Positions 34,554-47,557 of a DNA stretch of 64,000 nucleotides are shown here, piece by piece. How positions within the stretch are numbered: the stretch's first letter is position 1; every line of letters begins with the position of its first letter. The stretch spans positions 19,971,582-20,035,581 of the forward strand of contig NC_063262.1 in the NCBI RefSeq assembly GCF_019578655.1, read 5' to 3'. A program made the translations under genes and the position numbers. Source of the stretch: Ricinus communis (taxonomy: Eukaryota; Streptophyta; Magnoliopsida; Malpighiales; Euphorbiaceae). The notes under the pieces were generated by a model that searched no databases, was not told the DNA's origin, and saw only the letters and a list, made by a program, of their open reading frames with translations.

Positions 34554-36245
34554 TTGTTAATAGTTTTTATGCTAGATTACAATTTTGTTGTGTTTACAAG
34601 CATCAAAGAGCTTGATTCAGTACCTATATATTGATTCTGACAATAGAATTTTTGTGCTTATAATAAGTTCTGATAGCAAAACTATACGTCTCAAATCATA
34701 GATCATTTATTTATATATAATTACTCTCATATTAGTCTTTTTTTTTATTCATTTAATTAAGTTTAAACTCGTGACGAGTACACCCAATTTGTTCTTTTTC
34801 TAAGCACAAGAAGATAGAATAGGAATTAAAGCAATTCGTGGCAAAGGAGAAAGCACATTATAGATTAATTGGGAAGCACATGTTTTAACCTTACTTAGTT
34901 AGCAAGTGTTTTGATTTATTTCTTCTTTAATTCCTATTATGGCAGTCTGGCGAGTCGAAGTAAAATGTGTCAATATCAGTAGGGAGGGAATACTTCATGA
35001 ATTTTTTGTTTGTTTGGTGTTGCTATGTGTGCTTCAGACACAATAATTAATCATAGCCATGATATTGGCAAGCTGTTTTACAGTGCTCTTGTTCGTTATT
35101 CATAGGCAATAATGACACTTAAAAGAAGACAGAGCCAGTGTCTTATGGCTTCTATCTTTCCGCACTGAGAACTAGGAATTATGCCAATAGGTTCAGTAAT
35201 TTGATTGATTTAGATTTTATCAATTTTTTTATTTAATTAGTAGTTTTGTTTCATTATAATATATTATTTTATTATTTTAGTTTTTATCTTACAATTTTGT
35301 TAATATTTATATATTAAATGAGTTAATTAAATTTAGATAAATTTGAATAATATGCAAATAGTACTAACTGAATTCAGAACAAATACTGATAATAAAGTTA
35401 AATTATTAAATGGGTTTAAAATAAATTTAAATAAATATATTTTAAACATATTAATTCAGATACCTTAATGCCCTATGCATTTCCATTCATATTCTGAATA
35501 AAACATTCTTAAAAGAATTTGCAAGTACTGGCAGGAACAGCTGCACTTTAAGAATCTCATATGCAAACATCGAAATTCATTCCGATGAAAATACTGTACT
35601 TGCATAGAGTTATTGTTGCAAGAAACAGTTTGCAAATAATTTTCTTGTACTTTTCCTCCTCATGGGAGTTTTGATGGATAAAACATTTCAAATTCATATA
35701 TATTTTACTTGGATATTAAAACGGAATGTGAATTTGAATATGTAAGATAACTCTTATTAGCAATTGTATAAATTCGTATTATCGACAGGATTTAAAACAA
35801 TTAATTCAAAAAGTTACTTAATTAATGAGGGTTTTGAAATGATTTCTAACTTTATATTATTTGCTACTTGTATATCCAGAATTTAATATTTCAAATACAA
35901 AATAAATTAATGAATCTATTTAATATTAATTTTTCTAAATAGAATTAATCTTACAAGTTAATTAATGATAAGTATTTATTATTTAACACTTATATATCTA
36001 AAATTTAATGTTTTAAACTCATAATTCCAAATTAATAAATATATTTAAAATTACATTTTTCTGAATAGAAATAGCCGTAAAAATTTATATGAGTTTCTTT
36101 ATGGGTCTTGGAATTGTTGGGTTGAACTACTTCTGTGGCCATGTAAATGGGTTAGAATTCATTTTACATAAAACTAATTGAATAATATTAAAATTCAATA
36201 TTCCCAACTTATAATAACTCTTTATCTATTTATAAATTTTCATGA
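34554..36245. other. 3' flank of the LEA gene and AT-rich intergenic DNA
   Basis: The 3' untranslated region is followed by AT-rich sequence. I see no coding pattern, RNA gene or bounded repeat. Confidence 0.45.
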
Positions 36246-37680
36246 GATTATAAGGATGTTTGATTTAGAGTTTTTGTATTGCTAGTAGTTGTTTTTATCT
36301 AAAATTATATCAAAGCCGTTTGGTAAAATTTAAAAATTAGCAGCAGCTTATTCATTCCAATCAGTTGCTGATTTTATCAGCTATATTTTAAATTTTTTTT
36401 TATAAATTAATAACTGATATGATTTCTTTAATTTATTTAGATAATATTATTCTTATAAGAAATTGAAAAATTACAAATTTGGTGTTTTAACTTTTTTATT
36501 TTTTCTATTTCGGTATCTAAACTATTTTTTTGCTCAATTAAGTATTTGAATCTGTTAGTATCTCTAGTCGGTTTTACATGTTAAAGTGTTTATTTGACTC
36601 TCTTTAAATAGTAAATTGACTTAAATACCCTCTTTTAAAATAATATCATATTTATTTTATTTTCTCTTTTATTTTTTTATTTTAATCGATTTTCAACACT
36701 ATATTTTTTTAATTCATTTATTTCTCAAAAGATTAAAAGAAAAAAGTAAAATTATTTAGTTTTTCTGCTTCATTCAAATAAAAATTGATAAAATTAAATG
36801 TCATTTATTTATTCTTTTATTTTTGTGTATTCACCTAAAAATAAAATAAAATATATTCTTTCACTTCAAAACAATAAGCGGAGAAAGAAGAAGGTATTAA
36901 GTTTTCTAAAAAACTAATTTTTAAGAATTAAAAGATGATGAGTAAATTTTTTTTAAAATAAATAAAAACTAAAAGAATTTTATCCAATATTCTTTTAGTG
37001 CTAAAAGAGAATTTGATAGAAAATAAAAAAGATAAAAAAAGAAGAAAAAAGAAGAAAAAAAATTGTAAGTAAGGATGAATAAGAATATTTAAGTCATTTC
37101 ATGTATAAAATAAATTAAATTATTATTTTAACTTCTAGAATCTATAAAAAATACTATAATATATATAAATTAGCAAGTTCAGATATTTGATTGAATAAAT
37201 AAATTCAAAAACTAAAATAAAAAAATTTGAGAAGTTAAATACTAAATTTTTAATTATCCCTAAAAAATATTGATAGTAACTTATTTTAATTTAATCTCAT
37301 ATAATTAATTTATTATAATTCATAAAAAGTAATTATTATTTTAAAATTATACTTAAAAATTAAATAATTTAGATATTTATAATTATAATATTTGAAAGTA
37401 GAAATTTTTGTATTAATGGTATTTAAAGTTTTATCTTATTTTTAAATTAATTCTTATAAATATTTTAATAATAAATAAAAATGAATTAAATAAGATTAAT
37501 TATTATATTTTTATTAATTTATATTATTGAGATAATAATATTAAATTAAAATACATATAAAAATATATAAACTCTTATAGTTATTTAATATACTAATTAT
37601 AATAATTAATATAATTTTATCAAACATTTTAACTATCTACTGATTAGCCATATGAGCTCCATTTTATAACAATAATAACT
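36246..37680. mobile_element. Possible outer inverted-repeat element (hAT-like), split by 36465-37260
   Basis: Left side GATGTTTGATTTAGAGTTTT… and GTTTGGTAAAATTTAAAAA; right side, reversed, has GGACACATTTTAGTTATT and GTTTGATAAAATTATATTAA. The arms agree loosely and enclose a clearer inner element. Weak evidence. Confidence 0.3.
36465..37260. mobile_element. Inverted-repeat DNA element, about 0.8 kb
   Basis: The left end GAAAAATTACAAATTTGGTG and the reversed right end GGGATAATTAAAAATTTAGT begin arms of roughly 80-100 bp that align well (…TTTAACTT, TTTTTATTTT, AGTATTTGAAT against AAATATCTGAA). Flanks TAAGAAATT and TAAAAAATA could be a 9-bp duplication with two changes, as Mutator-like elements make. 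No transposase inside. Confidence 0.6.
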
Positions 37681-38087
37681 AAAATGTGTCCAAGATAGAA
37701 TGGGAGGAATTCTTGTCATGCAATCCTCATTTAGCAAAGCATTTATTTTGAATTGGAAGTCTGATTGCCAAACTAGTCTTAGTCAAGTGATTGTTACCCA
37801 CTTTGAAATCAAAGAAAAAGAAGGAAACATATTATTTCAGATGTAATTTTTAGATTGAAGTGGCTGTATATTCCCATCCCCTCGATCCTTACAAATCCTT
37901 TATTTGCAAACAAAGAATTTTTTGAAATAAAAAATTATAAATTTGACAAGTCTAAAACTGAGTTAAGAAATTTGAATTTTTTAGCAATTCAGATTCTAAA
38001 AGGAAATAAAAAAAAAGCCCAAACTTTAACTTCAAAAAGCTGTAATTTTGCTCATTGCAGGACAAACTTTAGTTCAAGATTCTAAGG

Positions 38088-38523
38088 GGGTGGTTTAATT
38101 GTGGAAAATTTAGCATGTTTTCTAGAAAATTACTCCACAAAATTAGAAAATAGATTTTAATATTTAGTTGAAAATTGTTCTTAAAAATAAAACTGAAGAT
38201 ATTTTTCAAATTCTCTCTATTTATACTGCTAATAGAGAATTATATTTATTAATTTTTTAAATTTATTATAAAATACAAAATAATGAGACAAAATAGAAAA
38301 CATGATGTTCTATTTCAGCGATCAATTATAAGTTCTATTTCAGCGATCAATTATATGTAATTTTCAAGTTTAAATTTGACGAATTAAGTCAAATGCATTT
38401 CTTTTTCTCCTTTTTTAAGAAATTATTTTCAGTTTAAAGAATAAATAAGTCAAAAACTAAGAAATGGAGAAGGAAACTAGAAAATGAAAGCATAAAATAT
38501 TTTCTAGAACTAAACAAGGCCTA
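38088..38523. mobile_element. Possible hAT-type MITE
   Basis: The left end GGTGGTTTAATTGTGGAAAA and the reversed right end CCTTGTTTAGTTCTAGAAAA agree, and both continue into TTTTCTAG. Inside is a 25-bp direct duplication (GTTCTATTTCAGCGATCAAT at about 38307 and 38332). No coding sequence. Confidence 0.4.
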
Positions 38524-38989
38524 AGCCTTATCCTTTGTTTGGAAAAGAAGTGGGTGAAAAGAGGCAAAAATTAGTGCTCATTCTTTCTGTTTGAAAATGA
38601 GTGAAAATTGGTAAGAGAAAATGCAATTAAATAAAATGTTATTAAATATATTAGTAAATACTAATAAAAATAAATTTTAAATATTTAATATTACAATTAT
38701 AATCCTTTATATATATAATATAATAAAAAAAAATTATTTCCTTCATTTTCTCACAATTCTCATTTTTGGTGGAAATATGTTTAGTAGGAGGTTTCTTAGA
38801 AGAAAAAGTGGATGAAATAAGTTGTTATTGAAAAAGACGATGATTTGTAGATAGTTATTAATTTTTTTTTCTCTCATTCAATAATATTAACAACGCCGAA
38901 CATGAAAAAAAGATTTTGCTTTAAAGTTTGAGTGACAAAATAAAAAAGATTACATTTTATTTCATATATTTTTTATTTTTTATTTTTAG

Positions 38990-39205
38990 TCCAATTAATG
39001 ATATGTAATATAATTAATAAATTAATAAATTAAACTTTTTTTATACGTGTTAAGCCATATCAGCTTTTTGACAGTCTCTCTGTCAGAAAATGGTATAAGA
39101 AACTTTTGTGATATTAGAATTTAAATTTAAACAGTTTAGTAATATAAATTAAAGTTTAGAGACTCTAATGATAATAGCCCTAAAATTCACGGACGGTAAT
39201 TGCAA
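38990..39205 (-). mobile_element. Single arm of an inverted-repeat DNA element
   Basis: Read in reverse it starts CTAAATTGCAATTACCGTCC and contains GTGAATTTTAGGGCTATTAT, matching the right arm of the element at 59338-60256. The partner arm was not found. Confidence 0.45.
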
Positions 39206-41394
39206 TTTAGCCGTGTATCCGAATACATTGACCATTAGATTGTGAGTATCCATGTGGGGGGGGACTAATATTCAATAGATAATATGGGTGTTCACTCGAG
39301 GAAACAAACACAATTCAGCCATATAATGGACAAAGAACTAAAGTCATTCCAACAGCTTGACTTGACTTGATTGAAGATTTTGCAGGATCATTAACAAATC
39401 CATGTGCCGGTGAAGGATTTTCCAATCATATAGTTTAGGCTGACATTTCCAATTAAAAAGTACAACTGAAGAGACCCTCTTCATTCAATGATTAATTGAA
39501 AGAGAGAACATGTCCTTGTTGACTCTGCTATTAGGTTTGTGTAGTATTATCATGAATTGGACATTTTTTTCTTACAAGGTATACAATTCAAGAAAAAATG
39601 ACATTCGTAACAGGCTGTTTATCACTTGCAAAACTGCAGGGATTTAATGGCAATGGAGCAACACATTTTTAACTTGTTTCAAAAAGGCAATGTGGTTTTA
39701 GGTAAGCCATTAAGTAGTCAATTTTTATTTGAAAGATCACTGTATGATGTTCATAGTAAATAGTATTTCATGTCCTGGGAATTTAAAGAGCTAATTAACA
39801 GTAAATTTGAGTATTTTTAAGTACTTTGATGAGAATTTACAATAAAGTGGAATTTTTGTGGGAATGAACTTATCATGATGCCTATTGTATAATTCAGTTG
39901 ATCGGGGAGAAAGGGTTATATCCTATTGGAGAATCGACCTATTATGGCAAAAGTATAAAGAAATAAAATGATATATAGCTAGAAAAATTGAGTCATAGAT
40001 TCATATAAAAAAGCCAACTGATTTTCATAAAATAAAATTTCAACCCTAATCATATGGCCGCTTACGTAGTTTGGCTATATGTTATATGATATGGATGTAG
40101 AGATTAGTCCAATGACAGAATAATTCTAAATTTTTCTTTTTTATCAAGAGAAATGAAATTCATTTCAACTAACAGCCCAAATATAGGGAGGAGCCGAAGC
40201 CCAATTAATAGACTAAGCTCAAATTACATTGTCTTCTTTAAGCTTAATGAAACCCTAGACTAGAGATCTTCAACATTAATGGTCATTTAGCAACCAACAT
40301 CAGAGGCAGCGGTGGCCTTCATAATCCCAGCGTGCTTCCAAAATTTCAGTTCCGGTGTAAATGGGTGTAATAATATTCTCAAATCTTCCCGCCAGCAGCT
40401 CAATGGTAAATTTGAGATCAAGATATAAATATAATGAAGAAGATCAAACACACCCAAAAGGCTCCCTCAACAACACAAGAACTCTTCTTTTCATGTTTAA
40501 CCCATATATATATGGTGTTGGCTCTAAAAAATTCCCCCCATATAGAAAAAGTATCACAAAAAGACTCCACCATGGGAGATACTAACACCTCTTTCAAGAG
40601 AGGATAAACTGAAAAACTTATCATGAAATAACTATATCAAACCATAAAGATAGTAAATCTTAAGATTAAGATCTAAAGATCCTAGTTCTAAGAAATTAGA
40701 ATCTTCTATTAAAAAAAGGAAGAAACAAATGAAGAAAGTAGTTACATTTACAAATCCTAATAAACTTTTTGATATAATGTGAAAGCTAACCTATGTTAAC
40801 TATTGAAATTTGAAAAATTTATTTTAACTCCTTGCAACTGTCATTAGTAACAAAAAAAAAAAAAAAAAGCACATATGTCAACTTTTGATCGATAAAAATC
40901 AAACAGAATTATCTTAATGATGTGTCTGGGTTGGAGTTAAGGAAAATTAGAACTAATAGCTACAAGAGTAATAGTTAAGAGTGTGACAATTACAAATATA
41001 ATTATTAAATTATTGATTTTGTTTTATAATATTTACAATGTAAGAAATAATGATTAGATTATTAGTGGTTAAATGTAATTAATATAATATATTTTTATAA
41101 GATCATAAAAATTAATATTTTAAGATCGTTCATATCAATCAATAATAAAATAAAAATAATAAAATTTATTTATTTTACTCTTAGAATGCGCGATAAGAAA
41201 ATTAACCATTTAATATATAGTTAAACTATAACAAAAATGGATACTAAATATGAGTAAAAGAAATTAAGTAATAACTCCTTATACCTCTTTAACCCCAACT
41301 AAATACTTTTAAGAAAAACTAAAAATCATAAATTTATTGAGGATAATGAAATAATTTTAATGAATATTAATAAAATCAAAATAAAAAGCATCAT
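39206..41394. other. Intergenic DNA; no gene seen
   Basis: AT-rich, with short open stretches lacking any coding features. A poly(A) tract is at 40851-40868. Confidence 0.45.
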
Positions 41395-41660
41395 TAGGAA
41401 TGGAATTAGGGCATATGCGGGGTGACGCGGGTTTTGAAACTTTTATCCTCGCTCCATAAAGAATCAGGTTAGATTGAGGTAGATAATTTTTAGAGTGGAG
41501 TATGGGATAGGAGCGTAATACCCTTTTATTCTTCTAAAATTTTATTAATATTTAAGAATTTAAAATTTATATATTTGATAAAACATTATATATATTTGTG
41601 GAAAATTTATTAATTAAAATTTAAAAATAAAAAAATTAGATACCCAATAATATTTTTAGA

Positions 41661-41713
<53 letters not shown>

Positions 41714-41867
41714 TATATTAATGTTCCAAAACTCGGATCGGGAATCAGAGTGGAACGACTCAATCATGTTCTTACGCCATCGCTATAGGTAGGATGGAGA
41801 TCTTTCATCGGATTTAGGATAAAGATAGACTCTCTGTGGAAACAGATCAAATTTTGCTATCTCTAAC
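41395..41867. mobile_element. Possible small inverted-repeat element (MITE)
   Basis: The left end TAGGAATGGAATTAGGGC and the reversed right end TAGAGATAGCAAAATTTG agree. Internal GC-richer pieces (GCGGGGTGACGCGGGTTTT, CCTCGCTCCATAAAG) are typical of plant MITE copies with such ends. It contains an (AT)n run at about 41664-41705. Its right end is included in the 133-bp duplication. Confidence 0.4.
41664..41705. repeat. (AT)21 microsatellite
   Basis: An uninterrupted AT dinucleotide run inside the possible MITE. Confidence 0.9.
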
Positions 41868-41991
41868 AACCATGATCCAAACTTTTATCCTCTCTCCGCT
41901 GCTAAATACATAAAAGAACAATTAAAAAGTGATTTTTGATTTTTTTTTTGGTTGAAAATCACTCCCTCCACCTCCATTTCTTTGCTTTTCC
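41859..41991 (+). repeat. 133-bp direct duplication, left copy
   Basis: Begins ATCTCTAACAACCATGATCC and ends CTTTGCTTTTCC directly at the left LTR of the copia element. The right copy (46842-46974) has the same length and about four differences by my count. Confidence 0.92.
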
Positions 41992-42414
41992 TGTAGAAAA
42001 ATATGAACTTGATAGAGCAAAATCACAGCTAATAATTTGAGAAAATAAAGATAAAGTAAGACAAAATACACAATAGAACACACAGATTTACGTGAAAAAT
42101 TCCTAAACAAATTAGGGTAAAAACCACGAGCAAGGATAGAAGAATTTTACTATAAGAAAATAATAGGAGTTACAAACTCTCTATTTATAAAGGAGAAAAT
42201 ATTAAAATTCTCTCTTTATAATAGGAGAAAATAATTGCTTAACTCTCTAATATTTTTCTCTTATTTTTTGGATGATTGAATAACAAGGTGAGGCCTCTAT
42301 TATATAGGCTTGGAAAGTACCTCAAGATTGTTAACTTAGCAATGTGGGAGAAATACTCCTAAAAAATTAATAACTTAACAATGTGGGAGAGACACAAATC
42401 CCTAAATATCAACA
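41992..42414 (-). repeat. 3' LTR of the minus-strand copia element
   Basis: 423 bp, TGTAGAAAAATATG… to …CTAAATATCAACA. It keeps the complete terminus next to the PPT (ATCTCCCACTTGAA on the + strand, 42415-42428). Confidence 0.93.
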
Positions 42415-42490
42415 ATCTCCCACTTGAAGATTTGATTGAGGATCAGTCAGATCTTCACACCGTCCTTTCTTCCTTGCCTTTCCATGCTGC

Positions 42491-45400
42491 TTATACTTTT
42501 ATCAGGCTACTAGAGGATTGACACCAAATAAGTTTATCAGTGTTAACTACCTTCGTTAAAAAATCTGCTAGGTTGTCTTTAGTATAAATTTTTTGCATAT
42601 CCACAGTGCCCTCTTCTATTTTTTCACGAACAAAGTGATACTGGACTCGTATGTGCTTTGACTTTGAATGAAAAGCTGGATTCCTTGCGAGATGCAAGGC
42701 ACTCTGATTGTCACAGAACAAAGGAATATGCTCTTGTTCGTGCCTGAGTTCCTCCATCATCATTTTCAACCATACTGCTTCCTTACTAGCTTGTGTAGCT
42801 GCTACATATTCATACATTGTTGATGTTGCCACAGATCGCAGTTTGATACCAGCTCACAGCTCCGCTAGTAAGTGTGAACACATACCCTGTAGTAGATTTT
42901 CTTTTATCAAGATCACCTGCATAATCTGAGTCAACATATCCTCTGATAATAAAGTCTGATCCTCCATAACACAATGCAACATCTGAGGTTCCCTTAACAT
43001 ATCTTAGAATCCTCTTTACAGCATTCCAATGCTCTCTGCCAGGATTCGCCATGTACCGACTTACTACTCCCACTGCATGTGCAATGTCTGGTCGTGTACA
43101 AATCATCGCGAACATTAAACTCCCCACTATTGATGCATATGGTACTCGAGACATTTCCATCATTCCTTCTTCACTGCTAGGACTCATACTGGAGGATAAT
43201 TTGAAACTAACAAGAAGTGGGGTAGAAATTGACTTACAATCTTCCATATTAAAGCGTCGCAAGACCTTCTTCAAATAATTTTTCTGAGAAAGCCAAATCT
43301 TCCTATTGTTTCTGTCTCGGTGAATTTGCATCCCTAGAATCTTGTTTGCTGGTCCCAAGTCCTTCATTTCAAATTCCCTAGCCAACTGTGCCTTTAGTTC
43401 TTTAATATGATCTTTGTTGGGGCCTGCTACCAACATGTCATCTACATACAACAGTAAGATAATAAAATCACTTTTACCAAACCTCTTGAAATATGCACAA
43501 GGGTCTGCATTAAGTCTGTTGTATCCAAGGCTCATGATGAAGGAATCAAATCTCTTATACCAATACCTCGGCGCCTGCTTTAAACCGTATAAAGATTTGT
43601 TCAACCTACAAACCAAGTTCCGCTTTCCTTTTTCTTCAAAACCTTCTGGCTGGAGCATATAAATTTCTTCCTTAAGATCTCCATAAAGAAAAGTTGTTTT
43701 CACATCTAACTGCTCTAGATGTAAGTAAATGTAGCACACATCGCTAGGACTGCTCGAACAGTTGTTAATCGAACCACAGGGGAAAATATTTCGTTGAAGT
43801 CAATCCCCTCCTTCTGAGCATATCCTTTCACCACCATTCTTGCACGAAACCGCTCCACTTGATCATCACTATTTCTTTTGATCTTAAAGACCCATTTGTT
43901 GCTAATGGCCTTTCTTCCTTGTGGTAGTGGCACAAGCTCCCAAGTCTTGTTCTTATGTAGAGCTTCCATCTCTTCTTGCATTGCTGCCATCCACTGAGAT
44001 GCATCTAAACTGCTCATTGCTTCTTGGAGAGTTGATGGCTCCCCTTCCTCAGTTAGAAGACAGTATGCGACATTGTTGCCTATATCATAATCTTTCTGCC
44101 AGGTTGGTATAAATTTTATACATTTTCCCTTTCCAAGTTCTGACTCTTCAAACTCGGCTGGCTCTTCAAACTCGACTGGTTCTTCCTCTTCGTGCTCAGG
44201 TGCTACTTCAGAAGAATCTTCTTTTGTAGACTTTCTTTCCACCTGTATAGTTGTAGTCTCTGAATTTTCTTTTGAAGTGCTATCATCTTCTCCCTTCAAT
44301 TTATCTTCTAAGAAGATAATATCCCTACTGATTATAACCTTATGGGCAGTGGGATCCCACAGGCGATACCCCTTCACACCATCAGCATATCCCAAGAACA
44401 AAAACTTCCTAGATTTTGGATCCAACTTTGTAGTTTCTTGGGTATTATACATCACATATACAGGACTTCCAAATATATGGAGGTTTGAATAATCAACTAG
44501 CTTCCCAGTCCACATCTCCATCGGTGTCTTTTGATCTTATTACCTGAATCAAGTTCAACCCGCGCTTTGTAAGTTTTGAAAACTGTAAATACATCTCCCT
44601 TGCTCTTGATAGGATACACCCAACATCTCCTGGAGTAATCATCAATGAAGGACACAAAGTACTTAGCTCCTCCTAGTGATGAAACTGGTGCTTGCCGTAC
44701 ATCAGAGTGAACTAATTCTAGAACATCCTTGCTTCTAGAATTGGATGTATTAAACTGTAGTCGATGCTGCTTGCTTGTTATGCAATGCTTACAAAAGGGT
44801 AATGACACCTTTGTGAGACCAGGAAGTAGATTTTTCTCAGTAAGAACCTTCATGCCTTGTTCAGACATATGTCCAAGCTTCTGATGCCACACCATTGTAA
44901 ATCTCTCGCTTGAACTACTTGAAGCAACAGATGCTTCTACTTCATGCACAGTCTCTCCTAAAAACATATACAAATTAGCAGCAATTTTTTCTCCTTTCAT
45001 AATTACAAGCGTTCCTCGGCTAATCTTCATGATTCCTTTTTGAACTTTGATAATGCAATTAAGATCATCCAGCTGTCCCAGAGATAACAAATTCTTCTTC
45101 AGACCTTCCACATGTCGCACTCCTTGAATAGTGCGGACTGTACTGTCATGCATCTTCAACTTGATGGTTCTAATGCCTATGATCTTTAAGGCATTATCTT
45201 CATAACTATACACAGATCCTCCTAAGATAGGTTCATAATGATGGAACCACTCTCTTCGAGAGGTCATGTGATAAGTTGCTCCTGAGTCAAGAAGCCATAC
45301 ATCAGCAAATCTCTTCCTGCTCTCAGTTGATATTGCTGCTTCACAGCACAATATATTTCCATCATCTGAAGTGTATGTCACATTCCCTTGAGGATTGGAA

Positions 45401-46148
45401 TTCTTCAAACTCCAACAATCCTTCTTCAGGTGACCTTTCTTACCACAATGGTAGTATTTATAATTCTTCTTACTCTTTGATTTTGGTCTACCAAGATTAT
45501 GACTCCCATTTGGGCCATGTTCTGTTGATTTCCCTCTCATCACCATCAAGGCTTCCACTTGTTGTGAACCTGCCTTCTTGTCTTCCTTATTCCTTCGCCG
45601 ATTTTCTTCTTCAAGAATAGCGGCTGCTATATCATCAAAGACTAGAATTTCGGTAACAACATTATTTGTCAAACTGATGATGAGTTGATCATACGAATCA
45701 GGTAGACTTTGGAGTAGAAGTTCTGCACGTTCTTGTGACTCTATTTTATAGCCCAAAGATGTGAGTTGAGAAAATAGAGTATTCAAGACATTAAGATGCT
45801 CTGTCACTGAAGTAGATTCTGACATTCTTAAGGTGTAAAGTTTCCTCTTAAGGAAAATTTTGTTGTGTAATGACTTGGCCTTGTACAGTCTAGTGAGGTG
45901 GTCTCAAATCTCCTTTGCCATTTTCTTTTCTTCTATGCTGGACAAGATCCCATCTGCAAGTGCTAGATGAAGGTTTGCAATAGCATTCCCATCCATCTCG
46001 TTCTACTTATTATAATCTGTGAGTGTTGTCGATTACGTTCATCGATAGCCTTGAGACAATTGTCTTTTCTCAATACAGCCTTTATTTTTAATTTCCACAG
46101 TGAGAAATTACTCTCGTTGAATTTTTCAATCTCAAATTTTGCCGCCAT
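42491..46148 (-). pseudogene. Broken gag-pol of copia element with integrase-core deletion
   Basis: On the minus strand gag starts at the ATG at 46148 (MAAKFEIEKFN). A frameshift lies near 46010. A TGA replaces a Trp codon at 45906-45904. The zinc knuckle (45456-45415) reads Y-Y-H-C-GKKGHLKKDC: the first cysteine is tyrosine. Protease DSGA is at 45288. The integrase zinc region (HQKLGHMSEQG, FCKHCITSKQHR) and the first acidic residue (LVHSDV) are present. Then KIK at about 44535 joins almost directly to TPMEMWTGK, so roughly 95 residues with the other two catalytic acids are missing. Reverse transcriptase spans 44100-42830, with YVDD at 43448-43437 and frameshifts near 43735 and 42830. RNase H ends at 42491. 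Related to Tork/Tnt1-type plant copia by motif style. Confidence 0.92.
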
Positions 46149-46420
46149 TGCTTCTATCACAAACGGTGCCTTTTAGCTTGTAAAATGAACCGCAGTAATG
46201 AACACAACTCACTAGGTAAGTTCCTAGGAAAGATTGAAGGGTCACAAGTGGACCTCTTAAGTACCACTCTCCTTAGACAAAATCTTTCCTAAATTGTAAG
46301 TGTTCTTACAACTCCACACAAGCTCTTTTGCACCAAAGAAACCTCAAAAAACCCTCTTATGATGTGAAAGATCAAACTGGGCTACAACCACCGAAGTTTA
46401 AGAAATTTCTTGCCAACCAA

Positions 46421-46432
46421 ACTCTGATACCA
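46421..46432 (-). other. Primer-binding site of the copia element
   Basis: Minus strand TGGTATCAGAGT, two bases from the 5' LTR, the initiator methionine tRNA type. Confidence 0.9.
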
Positions 46433-46434
46433 AT

Positions 46435-46851
46435 TGTAGAAAAATATGAACCTGATAGAGCAAAATCAGAGCTAATAATTTGAGAAAATAAAGATAAAGT
46501 AAGACAAAATACACAATAGAACACACAGATTTACGTGGAAAACTCCTAAACAAATTAGGGTAAAAACCACGGGCAAGGATAGAAGAATTTTACTATAAGA
46601 AAATAATAGGAGTTACAAACTCTCTATTTATAAAGGAGAAAACATTAAAATTCTCTCTTTATAATAGGAGAAAAATAATTGCTTAACTCTCTAATATTTT
46701 TCTCTTATTTTTGGGATGATTGAATAACAAGGTGAGGCCTCTATTATATAGGCTTGGAAGGTACCTCAAGATTGTTAACTTAGCAATGTGGGAGAAATAC
46801 TCCTAAAAAATTAATAACTTAACAATGTGGGAGAGACACAAATCTCTAACA
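46435..46851 (-). repeat. 5' LTR of the minus-strand copia element, terminus altered
   Basis: About 417 bp. Its right end runs …GACACAAAT then CTCTAACA, where the other LTR has …GACACAAATCCCTAAATATCAACA. The last bases therefore seem to belong to the flanking duplication, and the true LTR terminus (about 15 bases) is lost. Confidence 0.9.
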
Positions 46852-46974
46852 GCCATGATCCAAACTTTTATCCTCTCTCCGCTGCTAAATACATAAAAGA
46901 ACAATTAAAAAGTGATTTTTGATTTATTTTTTGTTCGAAAATCACTCCCTCCACCTCCATTTCTTTGCTTTTCC
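46842..46974 (+). repeat. 133-bp direct duplication, right copy
   Basis: Starts within the altered LTR end (ATCTCTAACAGCC) and ends CTTTGCTTTTCC before unique sequence ATGTTTTACTC. Partner of 41859-41991. Confidence 0.92.
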
Positions 46975-47557
46975 ATGTTTTACTCTTAATTGATTAATGT
47001 TCTCTAAGTTTTTTAAACCTTCCCCTAGGAATTTGTTTACTTTTCCCTTTTCAGCTTGAAGATTTATTAGTAATTTGCTCCCCCATAAGGTTTAATGAAT
47101 TAAATTGAAATTTTTTTATCACCTATTTCAAAAATATGGGTTTGTAACTTCAAGAAAGAAATGCAATTTGAATTTCTCCTTCTTCTTTCTCTTTGCTAGG
47201 CAGGACATTTTATATGTTTTCAGGATATTTTATTGATTGTTGATTTTTCATATTCCACTAGATATATATATATAGTAGTAGGAACAAGAGATATTCTAAG
47301 GCTTCAATCAGACTATGAGTAGTTCTAAAGGTTTTGTGTTTGTCTTATTGTGATGATATGACCATATTTGACTCTAACAGTTCCAGCTTGGGAGTTTCTT
47401 TGGGTTTATTTCTCGAAGGACTGACCCTTCATCCCTTCACGCGTTTGCCCTAAAATTTGTAGTTATAATGTGGAAGTTTCATGGCTTTGCTGCCTGGTTG
47501 AGGTTTCTTTGCTCGTTTTGTTTGCTTCCGAACATGCATAAGCTTCAGATTAATTTA

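Larger units (their letters stand above)
41992..46851 (-). mobile_element. Ty1/copia LTR retrotransposon, minus strand
   Basis: Bounded by LTRs at 41992-42414 and 46435-46851, with a methionine-tRNA-type PBS at the right and a PPT at the left. It is about 4.86 kb. The two LTRs differ at roughly ten positions by eye, so it is younger than the other elements here. It has no 5-bp target duplication; a 133-bp duplication flanks it instead. Gag-pol is disrupted and the integrase core is deleted, so it could move only with help from relatives. Confidence 0.93.
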
